Shown one piece after another: positions 1 to 7,895 of a stretch of DNA of 23,263 nucleotides. Positions within the stretch are counted from its first letter, which is position 1. Every line of letters starts with the position of its first letter. Position numbers and translations under genes: made by a program. The stretch is from JOPF136 sp035517515 (GTDB lineage Bacteria; Acidobacteriota; Terriglobia; Acidiferrales; UBA7541), in the NCBI GenBank assembly GCA_035517515.1, contig DATIYQ010000195.1:1-23263 (forward strand). The letters are read 5' to 3'. Under the pieces are notes generated by a model, which ran no database searches, was not told the origin of the DNA, and saw nothing but the letters and a program-made list of their open reading frames with translations.

Positions 1-19
1 CCGCCAGCCAGGAGGCCTC

Positions 20-868
20 ATGAGCGAGGCACAAGTCGCCACACCCGCGAAGACCGCCACCGTCTATTTCATTGACGACAGCGCCACCATGCGCGAGGTG
101 ATTAAAATCGCCTTCAAGAAGGAAAACATTCTGGTGGTCACTTGCCCCAGCGTGTCCGCGGCCATCGAACAATTCGGCCAGACCCGCCCCGATGTGGTCA
201 TCAGCGACGTCATCATGCCGGACCGCGACGGCTACGAGCTCTGCACCTACGTGAAGCAGCACGCGGATTTGGGCGCCACTCCGGTCATCCTGATGTCCGG
301 CGTGGTCAACCGCTCCGTGGCGGAAAAAGCCACGGTGGTTCGCGCCGACGAGTTGCTGCGCAAACCCTTCCAGCCGCACGAACTCGTGGCCCGGGTAAAG
401 AAACTGTTGCGGTTGGAAGTTCCGGCGGAGCCACAGGCGGCATCCGCGGACCCGGCACCGTCCACCGGCGGCAGCGCCGGCGCCCCCAGCCCCGCCAACG
501 GACGCGCCGGGCTGGGCGATTTGTTTGCCGCGCCGCTGGCAGGCTCTCCGCCGGTTGCGCCGCCCGCGGCCGTCGCGCCGGCCGGGCCAGCGCAGCAGGC
601 GTTGCCCGCAAAACCATTTGTCGCCCGCGCAGACGCGCCTGCACCCGCCCCGCCCCGGCCGGCGGCTGCTCCGGGGCCGCGGCCGCCCGCGGCATCTGCG
701 CCGGCGGTCCCGGTGCGTGCCCCGCAGAATGGAGACGCGCAGCGGCTGCGCTTTGAAATCCAGCGCCTCGAACTGCTGGTGAAGAAGCTTCAGTCCGAAC
801 TCGAAGCCGAACGGCAATATTGCCAGGCGCTGGAGGCGCATATCCGCGCTCTCCAGGGAGCGGAGTAA
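20..868 (+). CDS. Response regulator: receiver domain, long Pro/Ala linker, C-terminal coiled coil
   Basis: This 282-residue protein begins with a CheY-type receiver domain (about residues 13-123). It has the acidic pair D19-D20, the phospho-acceptor D63 in ISDVIMPD, S93 in LMSG and the conserved K115 in RKPF, so every phosphorylation residue is present. Residues 130-235 are a low-complexity Ala/Pro/Gly linker, and about 240-280 form a heptad-rich coiled coil (RLRFEIQRLELLVKKLQSEL). There is no DNA-binding or enzymatic output domain, so I infer output by protein-protein contact or oligomerisation. AGGAGG at 10-15 fixes the ATG at 20. The gene ends 6 bp before the PilZ-like gene, so the two probably form one transcript. 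The partner kinase could be the CheA encoded about 7 kb to the right, but nothing in the sequence proves that. Confidence 0.9.
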   Translation: MSEAQVATPAKTATVYFIDDSATMREVIKIAFKKENILVVTCPSVSAAIEQFGQTRPDVVISDVIMPDRDGYELCTYVKQHADLGATPVILMSGVVNRSVAEKATVVRADELLRKPFQPHELVARVKKLLRLEVPAEPQAASADPAPSTGGSAGAPSPANGRAGLGDLFAAPLAGSPPVAPPAAVAPAGPAQQALPAKPFVARADAPAPAPPRPAAAPGPRPPAASAPAVPVRAPQNGDAQRLRFEIQRLELLVKKLQSELEAERQYCQALEAHIRALQGAE

Positions 869-874
869 AACCTC

Positions 875-1747
875 ATGGGGGTTGGAGCCATGCCTGCCAC
901 ACTTTCATCCGGAACCGAGCGCGTGCGCTTGCGGATGTGCCTCGAAGTTCGCGGCACGGACGCGGAGGGCCGCGAATTTTCCACCACCGGAGCTTCCGCG
1001 GAAATTCACCGCGCCGGCGCGCTCCTGGAGCTGCCCGCGGCCACCGGCCGCATTGTCCCCGGAGAAGTCCTCACCCTCCGCCGCAAACACGCGGACGATT
1101 GCTGGCTGGAATCCCGCGCGCGCGTGCTCGGTCTGGTCAACGCACAGGAGGACGCGCGCCATTACAACGTGGAGATGCTGGAGAGCATGGTGGATTTCTG
1201 GGGCATCGAGTTTCCCGAGAATCCTCGCGCCGGCAGCGCCGTGGCCTGCATGCTGCTGGAGTGCTGCTTCTGCCGGCGGCGCGAAGTGGTCTACGTGATC
1301 GAGCGTGACATGCTGTGCTTCAACACCCAGAAGGGCATCGCCCGCCTCTGCGAGGCTTGCGAAATGCCCACCATCTGGATTCAGACTCTGGACGAAGATA
1401 CCGCTCCCGCCGGAGTGCCCGCGCCGCAGCAGGTCGGGCAGCCCACCCAGCCGGATCACCGCCAGACCGCCCCGCGCTTCCTCACGCGCTTGACGGCGTG
1501 CATCCGCGCCGCCGGGGCCGCGCCCGAACTGGCCGTATGTGAAAACATGTCGCGCGGCGGCCTGTGCTTCCGTGCGCGCCGCGCGCTGCGCGTGGACGAC
1601 ATTCTGGAAGTCTCCGTGCCCTATACCCGCGGCGCGGCGAACATCTTTGTGCCCGCGCGCGTGGTGTACGTGCAGGAAGTGCCCGGAGCGGGGCTGTATC
1701 GCCACGGCGCGGCCTATCTGCGCATGGCCGTGGAAACTGGGGAGTAA
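875..1747 (+). CDS. PilZ-domain protein with a central CxxC...CxxC (zinc-ribbon-like) element
   Basis: This 290-residue protein has a clear C-terminal PilZ domain, a c-di-GMP-binding fold. It has RFLTR (RxxxR, residues 201-205) followed by NMSRGG (N/DxSxxG, 224-229), the two loops that contact c-di-GMP in this family. The N-terminal half (about 15-115) resembles a degenerate PilZ or YcgR-N-like beta barrel, with ARVLGLV but without the RxxxR/NxSxxG pair. Between the halves lie C130/C131/C133 and C159/C162, spaced like a small zinc ribbon. Two in-frame ATGs exist. The one at 875 has GGAG at 862-865 at good spacing; the one at 890 is possible. It directly follows the receiver protein, so it is probably a c-di-GMP-responsive partner. 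The PilZ call is firm; the metal site is inferred from Cys spacing. Confidence 0.8.
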   Translation: MGVGAMPATLSSGTERVRLRMCLEVRGTDAEGREFSTTGASAEIHRAGALLELPAATGRIVPGEVLTLRRKHADDCWLESRARVLGLVNAQEDARHYNVEMLESMVDFWGIEFPENPRAGSAVACMLLECCFCRRREVVYVIERDMLCFNTQKGIARLCEACEMPTIWIQTLDEDTAPAGVPAPQQVGQPTQPDHRQTAPRFLTRLTACIRAAGAAPELAVCENMSRGGLCFRARRALRVDDILEVSVPYTRGAANIFVPARVVYVQEVPGAGLYRHGAAYLRMAVETGE

Positions 1748-1957
1748 GCGCGAAATTCCTGGCGGGCACGGACTAGCTTCTCCCACCCGCTGTTCTGCAC
1801 ATCCCATTCCCTCACCCGGAGCCACTGGCCCGCCCCCGCACTACCGCATCGCTCCCTTCCCTCCCGCTGGTTCCCTGCCCCCGTGCCGCTCGACAAATCC
1901 GCTCGCGCAAGGTATTAAATTGGCATGCGTGGGAGTTGACGGAGAAGGGGCGAAGCG

Positions 1958-2740
1958 ATGCCGAAACAAGCGGGGCGCTGGATCGGAGTGGGGGCCGCGG
2001 TGCTGGCGCTGGCCGCGGTGGCCTTTGCCGGGCAGGCCGGCGCGAAGCCTCCCGCCGCGGCCGCCGAGCGCGCCATCTACACCTACGTGGCCACCTGGGC
2101 GGTGCCTCGCGCCGATTGGGTTGCCGCGGAGAAGTATTACCAGAGTGCTGTGCCCCTGATGAAAGCGCTCACCGATTCAGGAACTCTGGAGGGATGGGGC
2201 CAGGCCCGCGCCTTCGTCCACGACGAGAGCGGAACCACCCACATCAACTGGCTTACCGCCACCAGCTTTGCCGGGCTGGCCAAGGCGCTCGAGGAGATGC
2301 ACTCCAAGCTTCCCCTCCCCGCGGCGTTTATGAACGCAAAGCACCGCGACGAAATCCTGCGCTCGACCATGAATGGCGGAAAAGCGGGCGCCGGAGGCGC
2401 CGGCATGCTGTGGCTGGCCAACTACGAACTGCAAAGCGGAACTCCCGATGATTTTGCGGATTTATTCGAGACTCAGATCAAACCCCTGTTTGACGCGCAG
2501 GTGGCCGCCGGCACCGTTCTCGCCTATTCCCTGGAATTCCAGGCGGTGCACACGGGCAGCCCGAAACTTGCCACCATCGCTTACCTGCTGCCCGACGCCG
2601 CGGCCATCGACAAATTCCAGGAAGCCCTGGCGGCCTACGAAACGAAGAACCCCAGCACCGGCGCTTCCTTGGAGGCCACCATGAATTACACCGCGCATCG
2701 CGATGCGCTCTTCGAGGTGCTCGCCTTCGGCGAGAAGTAG
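1958..2740 (+). CDS. Secreted protein of unknown function with two internally similar halves
   Basis: I do not recognise this family. The 260-residue product starts with a basic stretch and a hydrophobic segment (about 9-25) ending near AFAGQAGA, a plausible Sec signal peptide. The mature part appears duplicated. Residues 40-113 and 152-227 share the plan of a beta strand with aromatics, a helix leading to P-L-M/F, a G-T turn, a strand ending in a V-H pair, a hydrophobic strand, and a helix ending in K-x-x-E/Q-AL. That pattern fits two ferredoxin-like (dimeric alpha/beta-barrel) units fused in one chain. No catalytic motif is visible. Purine-rich GGAGAAGGGG precedes the ATG at suitable spacing. 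It is convergent with the methyltransferase gene, 7 bp apart, and 210 bp downstream of the PilZ-like gene, so it is probably transcribed separately. Confidence 0.75.
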   Translation: MPKQAGRWIGVGAAVLALAAVAFAGQAGAKPPAAAAERAIYTYVATWAVPRADWVAAEKYYQSAVPLMKALTDSGTLEGWGQARAFVHDESGTTHINWLTATSFAGLAKALEEMHSKLPLPAAFMNAKHRDEILRSTMNGGKAGAGGAGMLWLANYELQSGTPDDFADLFETQIKPLFDAQVAAGTVLAYSLEFQAVHTGSPKLATIAYLLPDAAAIDKFQEALAAYETKNPSTGASLEATMNYTAHRDALFEVLAFGEK

Positions 2741-2747
2741 GCGGCCC

Positions 2748-3626
2748 TCAGGCCAGCGTGGTCCAGGCGCCGATTACCGGACAACCGATCAGCGTGCTGC
2801 GGCTGGAAACCGCCTCACGCTCCATGCGCTGGGCGAGTGAGTCCATCTGCGCCGCCTCACGCGGCGGGATAATCCCGTGGCGCGCCGCGCTGGGCAGCAG
2901 GCTGCGCACTGTTTCCGCCACATATTCGTAAATCGCCGAACCCGGGCCCCCGCCGATCCATGGCCGGCAGTGCAGTTGCGGAAAGGGGAGACCGGCCTCC
3001 ACGAAATACTTCCCGAGCCCGGCGGCCGTGTCGCGGTGCATGTTGCTGGCTTCCACCACCGCGTAGATCCAGCCGCAGGCTTTCTGGTAGAGCGGCGCCG
3101 GCGGATGCGATCGTGCCGGCGTGGAAAAATCGGGCTCCACAAAAGCCACGATGCCGCCCGGGGCCAGCGCGGCCGCAAGCTGACGCAATACCGCGGCCGG
3201 CTCCGGCAGGTACAGCAGGATGTAGCGTCCAATCACCGCGTCGAACAGGTTCTTCCCCGCAAATGAGGAAATCTCCAGGTGGCGGAACGTCACGTTTTTG
3301 CGGCCGGCCTCTGCGGCACGCCGCTGGGCGAAGGCCAGATTGTGCTCGTCGCGATCGATTCCCAGAACGCTGCCTTGTTCACCCACCAGCTCCGCGGCCA
3401 GCAGCGCCACGTCCCCGGCGCCGCTGCCGATATCGAGCACGCGCATTCCCGGCGCCAGGCCCGCCGCGCGAAAGGTGTCCAGCGTGATGCCTCGCAGCAG
3501 TTCCGCCTGGAGCACCAGCCGGCGGCGCTCGCGGTCTGAGGAATCGAGCGGATAGTGGATCTCCGGCGCAGCGCGTCGCCGCACCGGCCGCCTTTTCGGC
3601 CGCTTGGGGGAGCGCTTTCTGGTCAT
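2748..3626 (-). CDS. Class I SAM-dependent methyltransferase
   Basis: This is a 292-residue protein when started at the ATG at 3626. That ATG shares one base with the stop of the upstream VOC gene (TGATG), which argues for translational coupling. A longer in-frame start exists but would lie inside that gene. The N-terminus is very basic (RKRSPKRPKRRPVRRR). Motif I of the Rossmann-like SAM fold is VLDIGSGAGD (63-72), followed by an acidic strand end (GIDRD) and a motif IV-like segment (FDAVIGRYILLYLPEP), as in Methyltransf_11/25-type enzymes. The substrate cannot be told. The C-terminal 100 residues resemble the cap region of small-molecule or ubiquinone-type methyltransferases only loosely. 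Confidence is high for the fold and low for the reaction. Confidence 0.88.
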   Translation of the reverse strand: MTRKRSPKRPKRRPVRRRAAPEIHYPLDSSDRERRRLVLQAELLRGITLDTFRAAGLAPGMRVLDIGSGAGDVALLAAELVGEQGSVLGIDRDEHNLAFAQRRAAEAGRKNVTFRHLEISSFAGKNLFDAVIGRYILLYLPEPAAVLRQLAAALAPGGIVAFVEPDFSTPARSHPPAPLYQKACGWIYAVVEASNMHRDTAAGLGKYFVEAGLPFPQLHCRPWIGGGPGSAIYEYVAETVRSLLPSAARHGIIPPREAAQMDSLAQRMEREAVSSRSTLIGCPVIGAWTTLA

Positions 3627-3973
3627 CAGACCTTTGGCTTCCACAGGCCAATGATGTTGCCGTCCGGGTCCGCGAACCAGGCAAATGTGCCCGTCGGGAT
3701 CTCCACCGGAGGAACCAGGGTCTTCCCGCCCAGCGCCACCGCCTTTTCCAGATGTGCTTTTACGTCCTCCACCTGGACATAGACCGTGACGTAATGATGC
3801 GGCTCGTGACCCATCGCGGTGATGTGCCCGCCAATGCCGCCCGGCCCATCCGCGGCGATCATGGTAGCGGGGCCGGCGGCCTGCATGTTCCAGCCGAACA
3901 GCTTTTCGTAATAGCCCTGGGTTTTTGCGGTATCACGGCAGCCGATTTCGAAATGCACTACGGGATGGGGCAT
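3626..3973 (-). CDS. VOC superfamily (glyoxalase/bleomycin-resistance-like) protein
   Basis: This is a 115-residue single-module vicinal-oxygen-chelate protein. It opens with VVHFEIGCRDTAKTQGYYEKLFGW, the usual first beta-alpha-beta unit, and ends with TFAWFADPDGNIIGLWKP, the typical C-terminal strand with DPDGN. Candidate metal ligands are the N-terminal His in VVHFEI and the mid-chain His residues. Proteins of this type (the 27-kDa-antigen/CFP30B-like group) often lack a known substrate. I start it at the ATG at 3973 because GGAGG lies 6 bp upstream. A GTG at 3985 is in frame but has no better site. It is coupled to the downstream methyltransferase gene. A 129-bp gap separates it from the end of the chemotaxis operon upstream, so it may have its own promoter. 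Confidence 0.88.
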   Translation of the reverse strand: MPHPVVHFEIGCRDTAKTQGYYEKLFGWNMQAAGPATMIAADGPGGIGGHITAMGHEPHHYVTVYVQVEDVKAHLEKAVALGGKTLVPPVEIPTGTFAWFADPDGNIIGLWKPKV

Positions 3974-4102
3974 GTGATCCTCCACGGGAGCAGGAGCGGG
4001 AGGGTATCACAGTCCGCACGGCGTTACCGCCGGCTGCCGGGCTTGCACCAGGCCATAAAAAGGGATGCCTCGCGGAAAAAAACGGGCGGCGCAAACGGCG
4101 CG

Positions 4103-5455
4103 TTAGCGCTTCTGGCGGTAGAGCGCGCGGTCCGCGGAGCTCAAAAGTTGTTCGATGGTGCTGCCGTCCTCGGGATACACCGCCACCCCGATGCTCGCCG
4201 AGAGGCGCGGCCTTTCTTCATCTTCAGAGAGGCGCTCGCTGATCCGCCGGGCCACCTGCAGCGCGGACTCGCGTTCGGTCTCTGGAAGCACCACCGCAAA
4301 TTCATCGCCGCCGTACCGCGCGGCTGTGTCCACCTCGCGGCAGTGCACGCGCAGCACGTCCGCCACCCGGCACAGCGCCCGGCTGCCCACCAGGTGGCCG
4401 TGCGCGTCATTGATTTTCTTCAAGTCATCCAGGTCCAGCAGCAGCACGGCAAAACTCCGGCCGGAGCGGGAACAGCGTTTCACTTCCCCGTCCAGGGCCT
4501 CCACCAGGCGGCGGTAATTTGCCAGCCCGGTCATGGGATCGCTCACCGCCAGTTGCTTGGCCCGATCTTCCTGCCGCCGGTGTTCGGCCACCTCCGCGGC
4601 AAACGCCATGGTGAGCACGGATACAACGGCCAGGAAGAGATGCAAATGGAGCAAAGAAGTGTTGATCTCTGCGGAGGCGAAAGGACCGCTGCCGCGCACC
4701 GTGCCCAGCACGGCAATGGCGGAAAGCAGGAACACCGCGGTCGCCGTTTTGCGCTGGCCAAACCGGAATGCCGCCCACACCAGAAACGGCGTGCACAAAT
4801 AGGTGTGCGGCTCGCTGCCGGAAACAAACCGGTAACTTCCGCCAAAAATGAACTGGGCCACCGCGGCCAGCGAAAGCAGCAGCGCCGAGACTTCTGCGGC
4901 CTGCGCGTACGTCCACTCCAGGCGAGGGCGCACCGCCCACAAGACCAGCAGCGGCGCCACCACCAGCGCTCCGGTCGCGTCTCCCAACCACCAGGTGAAC
5001 CAGATGGTGGCATATTCCCGCCAGGGCGCGAAACCGGCCAGCGCTAGGCTGGTAACCCCAAGCGTGGCGCTGATGGCGGTGCTGGCCAGCCCGGCAAGCG
5101 CCGCAAAGCGAAATGTGCCGCCGGGAGTATCGAAGGCGGCGCGCCCGCTTGCGAATCGATTCACCAGCCAGCAGCCGGCAACGGCTTCCAGCGTGTTCCC
5201 GATGCCGATTCCCAGGGATGTGGCTACGGAGCCGGCCGTGGTGACGTTGACCACGAAGGCCCCGGCCAGAATGGCGGGCCAATAGCGCATGCCCAACACC
5301 AGCAGCGCGGCCAGAGCAATGCCGGTGGGAGGCCACACGGGAGACGCGCTGGGATGAAGAAAGGCCAGCCGCAGGCTGAACTTGCCGGCCAGTACATACG
5401 CGGCGAACAGACCGATGCCGATGGCGAATTCTTTGATGTGCCGCGGAGACGGCAT
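4103..5455 (-). CDS. Membrane diguanylate cyclase, MASE1 sensor plus GGDEF domain
   Basis: This 450-residue protein converts two GTP to c-di-GMP. The N-terminal 280 residues form a multi-spanning MASE1-type integral membrane sensor, with landmarks such as SPVWPPTGIALAALLVLG and a WFTWWLGDATGALVVAPLL helix. A short linker (about 283-298) leads into the GGDEF domain. It has DPMTGLANYRR at the start, an active-site YGGDEF, and a C-terminal SIGVAVYPEDG block. RxxD (REVD) sits exactly five residues before GGDEF, the spacing of the inhibitory I-site, so product inhibition is expected. The ATG at 5455 has GGGAAGGGAGAAC upstream. It is the last gene of the leftward chemotaxis transcript, 55 bp after the 53-codon gene. 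The placement suggests that chemosensory output is tied to c-di-GMP, but this is inferred. Confidence 0.93.
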   Translation of the reverse strand: MPSPRHIKEFAIGIGLFAAYVLAGKFSLRLAFLHPSASPVWPPTGIALAALLVLGMRYWPAILAGAFVVNVTTAGSVATSLGIGIGNTLEAVAGCWLVNRFASGRAAFDTPGGTFRFAALAGLASTAISATLGVTSLALAGFAPWREYATIWFTWWLGDATGALVVAPLLVLWAVRPRLEWTYAQAAEVSALLLSLAAVAQFIFGGSYRFVSGSEPHTYLCTPFLVWAAFRFGQRKTATAVFLLSAIAVLGTVRGSGPFASAEINTSLLHLHLFLAVVSVLTMAFAAEVAEHRRQEDRAKQLAVSDPMTGLANYRRLVEALDGEVKRCSRSGRSFAVLLLDLDDLKKINDAHGHLVGSRALCRVADVLRVHCREVDTAARYGGDEFAVVLPETERESALQVARRISERLSEDEERPRLSASIGVAVYPEDGSTIEQLLSSADRALYRQKR

Positions 5456-5510
5456 GGGCCGTTCTCCCTTCCCTGGGCAACGAGGCAGGCTGGGAGAAAA
5501 GCGCGGAGCG

Positions 5511-5672
5511 CTACCCTTTAATGCTAACCCCGCGCCGGGCAGACTTGCCGCCCGGAATCTGTCCGGGTGCCCGGAGCGGCACTCTCAGCTCCGCGGGGCG
5601 CGCGCCGCGCGAAGCCATCCTCCCCACTGCAAAAAACGCAACAGCTGCAACCATGATCCAGAGCGCGGCCAT
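5511..5672 (-). CDS. Small single-span membrane protein, 53 aa (candidate)
   Basis: A short reading frame encodes an N-terminal hydrophobic segment (MAALWIMVAAVAFFAVGR) followed by a basic, Pro/Gly-rich tail of about 35 residues ending in SIKG. It is preceded by a strong purine-rich site (AAGGGGAGGGAAG) directly before its ATG. It lies 28 bp after the cheX stop and 55 bp before the diguanylate cyclase start, all on the same strand, so it fills an otherwise empty operon gap. The topology would be N-out/C-in by the positive-inside rule. No family is recognised. The ribosome site and context favour a real gene; the high G+C and short length leave room for chance. It might be a small regulator of the adjacent membrane cyclase, but no direct evidence supports that. 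Confidence 0.5.
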   Translation of the reverse strand: MAALWIMVAAVAFFAVGRMASRGARPAELRVPLRAPGQIPGGKSARRGVSIKG

Positions 5673-5700
5673 CTTCCCTCCCCTTCACGCGGGTCGCGGT

Positions 5701-6210
5701 TCAGGCCATCAGCGCCGGCTCGCGTTCCGTCTTGCGGCGGCGGTTGTAGCGCATGGCGATGTTCAGGTAAACGCATCCCGCCGGCGTGTCGAACGACATC
5801 ACCACCGCCTCCGTGTCGTAGGATCCCTTCAGCCCTTCCTCATCCGCATGCACCTCCGGGGGATGGACCCGAAAGTGAAAGCCACGGTCGTTCAGCAGGG
5901 TCACCGCATTCCCCACGATCATGTTGGCCAATTCGCACAGAGTTTCAGAGGCCAGCGCCTCGGTGGGGTGCACGGAAGCCGTTTCTCCCCCGGCCAGCCG
6001 CCCGGCGATGCGAAACGCGGTGTCCAGCTCCAGATCGAAGATGATCCGGCCCTCGATGTCCCCCTGAAAACTGATGAGGGCGGCCACACCCTTGCGGCGG
6101 TACGCGTCCTCTTCCATGCTCGGGTTGCCCACCACCGTCGGGCCTTCCAGCAACTGGCCCAGCACGCAATCCGCGGCGTTCACGAACGGCTGAATCAGGT
6201 CCATTCTCAT
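5701..6210 (-). CDS. cheX: CheX-type CheY-P phosphatase
   Basis: This is a 169-residue protein of the CheC/CheX/FliY family, which dephosphorylates CheY-P. The signature helix SETLCELANMIVGNAVTLL carries the catalytic pair E93 and N96 (ExxN), followed by GN, as in single-active-site CheX enzymes. The rest follows the alpha/beta CheX fold (AALISFQGDIEGRIIFDL; VYLNIAMRY at the C-terminus). The length fits CheX rather than the two-site CheC. I start at the ATG at 6210 because AGGAG is spaced 7 bp upstream; a longer open frame continues rightward but has no support. It lies 70 bp after the CheY-like gene, its probable substrate, so the pair looks like a response/termination unit. Confidence is high. 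Confidence 0.9.
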   Translation of the reverse strand: MRMDLIQPFVNAADCVLGQLLEGPTVVGNPSMEEDAYRRKGVAALISFQGDIEGRIIFDLELDTAFRIAGRLAGGETASVHPTEALASETLCELANMIVGNAVTLLNDRGFHFRVHPPEVHADEEGLKGSYDTEAVVMSFDTPAGCVYLNIAMRYNRRRKTEREPALMA

Positions 6211-6280
6211 AGTTCCGCTCCTTGCGGCTGCGGGGCGCGGAAACTGCCGGCCGCGCGCCGCCGCCTCCCGGATCGACTGG

Positions 6281-6736
6281 TCACGACTGCGCGGCCTGGC
6301 GCCCGGAGCTGCCCGCCGTGGCCAGCAGGCCATCGTCATTCAGCACGTAGCGCACAATCTCGTAGAGCACGTCGGGGCGCACCGGTTTCTGCACGAAGTG
6401 CCGCGCCCCTTTCTGCAGCGCCGCCAGGATGTTCTCCTGGTAGCCCACCGAGGAGACCATGACGATGCGCGCGTCCGGGTGCTGCCGGATGATGCGCTCG
6501 ACGGCCTCGATGCCCTCCATCTGCGGCATGGTGATGTCCATGAGCACGATGTCCGGCAGCGTGCGGTTGTATTCGGTGATGGCGGTCAGGCCATCGCCGG
6601 CTTCGCCGGCCATCACCCCGCCGAACGACTCCACCATGCGCGCCAGGTTGCGGCGCGCGAAGACGGAATCATCCACCACCAGATAGCGCACCGGCCGCTT
6701 CTCTTTATTCAGGTTGAGCGCAGTGAACTGTTCCAT
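6281..6736 (-). CDS. cheY: CheY-like single-domain response regulator
   Basis: This 151-residue stand-alone receiver has D22-D23 (acidic pocket), D67 in IVLMDITMP (phospho-acceptor), S95 in MVSSVG and K117 in VQKPV. Short N-terminal (about 15 residues) and C-terminal (GLLATAGSSGRQ) tails extend beyond the receiver. The ATG at 6736 follows GGAG at 7 bp. The open frame extends upstream into cheB in another frame, which is a composition artefact. It sits between cheB and cheX in the operon. It is expected to be phosphorylated by the encoded CheA and reset by CheX. With no flagellar motor genes in view, its target (flagellar switch, pilus motor or enzyme) is open. Confidence 0.92.
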   Translation of the reverse strand: MEQFTALNLNKEKRPVRYLVVDDSVFARRNLARMVESFGGVMAGEAGDGLTAITEYNRTLPDIVLMDITMPQMEGIEAVERIIRQHPDARIVMVSSVGYQENILAALQKGARHFVQKPVRPDVLYEIVRYVLNDDGLLATAGSSGRQAAQS

Positions 6737-6818
6737 GACACGTCTCCTTCTTCTCCAGGCCGCGGCTTCCGGCACCGGGCGGCAGGCCCGGCGCCGGCGC
6801 TGCGGCTTCTTCAGAAAC

Positions 6819-7895
6819 TCAGGTGCGTACCTCCACCCGCTCGGGGGCGCAAATCTCTTCCCAGGCGCGCGCCATGTTTTCCAGCGGCACCACGCGCTGG
6901 GCGCAGCGGCGCTCGATGGCCGCGCGCGGCATGCTGTCCACCACGCAAGTCTCCCGGCTCTGCGCCAGGGTGATGCCTCCGGCATCGCGGACCCTGCCCA
7001 GTCCCTCCACGCCATCCTCGCCCATTCCGGTCATGATCACGCCCGCCCCGGCCGCGCCATATTCCTGGGCCACGGAGCTGAGTAAAACGTCTGCGGAGGG
7101 GCGGTGGCCATTCACCCGTTCCCCGTCGCGGAGCACCACCATGTCGCCCACCACCATGCGCTTCACCGTCAGGTGCCGGTTCCCCGGACACACGTACGCG
7201 TGACCAGCCAGCAGAAAATCCCCGGAGCGGGCCTCGCTCACGTGAATCGCCGAACACTCATCCAACCGCCGGGCAAACATGTCGGTAAATCCTTCCGGCA
7301 TGTGCTGCACGATGACGATGCATCCCGGAAAGCTGGAGGGAAGCTGGGGAATCACCCGCTGCAGGGCCCCCGGCCCTCCCGTGGAAATTCCCACGGCGAT
7401 GATCCGCGCGGCGGGAGGATGCGATTCAGGATCGCCCGGAGCCTTTTCCAGCGGCGTTTCCGGCAGCTCCGCGGGCGGGAGATTGGGAAGCTGGCTGGCC
7501 GCCGCCGTCTTGATTTTCAGGGAAAGCTCAGCGGCCACTGCGCCCAGGGCGTCTGCCGTGGCCTGCTCCGGCTTGGTCACGAAATCACAAGCGCCCAGCG
7601 CCAGGGCTTTGAAGGTCAGATTGGCCCCCCGCCGCGAATGGGCGCTGAACACAATCACCGGAACGCGCCGGGTGCGCATGATCGCCCGCAGGGTGGCGAT
7701 GCCGTCCATCAGCGGCATTTCCAGGTCCAAGGTGAGCACATCGGGCCGCAGTTCCTCGATCTTGCGCAGCGCAATGGCGCCGTCCATCGCCGTTCCCACC
7801 ACTTCGATCGATGGATCGCTCGCCAGCAGCCGCGGTATGAGCTTGCGCATCAACGCCGAATCATCCACCACCAGCACGCGTACCGGGCCGCTCAT
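6819..7895 (-). CDS. cheB: Chemotaxis response regulator protein-glutamate methylesterase CheB
   Basis: This is a 358-residue two-domain enzyme that removes methyl groups from (and deamidates) chemoreceptor glutamates. The receiver domain (1-125) has D11-D12, D57 (LTLDLEMP) and K108 (VTKP). A roughly 35-residue linker leads to the CheB methylesterase domain. Its catalytic triad is visible as S171 (VGISTGGPGAL), H198 (VIVQHMPEGF) and D294 (MTGMGEDG). Length and layout match the family. Its ATG overlaps the cheA stop by 4 bp (ATGA), which indicates translational coupling and a kinase-driven feedback loop. It opposes the CheR encoded just upstream of cheA. All catalytic residues are present, so it should be active. 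Confidence 0.97.
   Translation of the reverse strand: MSGPVRVLVVDDSALMRKLIPRLLASDPSIEVVGTAMDGAIALRKIEELRPDVLTLDLEMPLMDGIATLRAIMRTRRVPVIVFSAHSRRGANLTFKALALGACDFVTKPEQATADALGAVAAELSLKIKTAAASQLPNLPPAELPETPLEKAPGDPESHPPAARIIAVGISTGGPGALQRVIPQLPSSFPGCIVIVQHMPEGFTDMFARRLDECSAIHVSEARSGDFLLAGHAYVCPGNRHLTVKRMVVGDMVVLRDGERVNGHRPSADVLLSSVAQEYGAAGAGVIMTGMGEDGVEGLGRVRDAGGITLAQSRETCVVDSMPRAAIERRCAQRVVPLENMARAWEEICAPERVEVRT

Noticed and set aside
4019..4101. Hairpin CGGCG-TTAC-CGCCG and a run of A (T on the minus strand) after the cyclase gene as terminator
   Set aside because: The hairpin is not followed by a T-run, and the T-run at 4076-4082 has only a weak 4-bp GCGC stem before it. Too weak to call.
3752..5047. 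A 431-codon plus-strand frame opposite the VOC and GGDEF genes
   Set aside because: It is antisense to two recognised genes and has a His/Arg/Gln-rich shadow composition.
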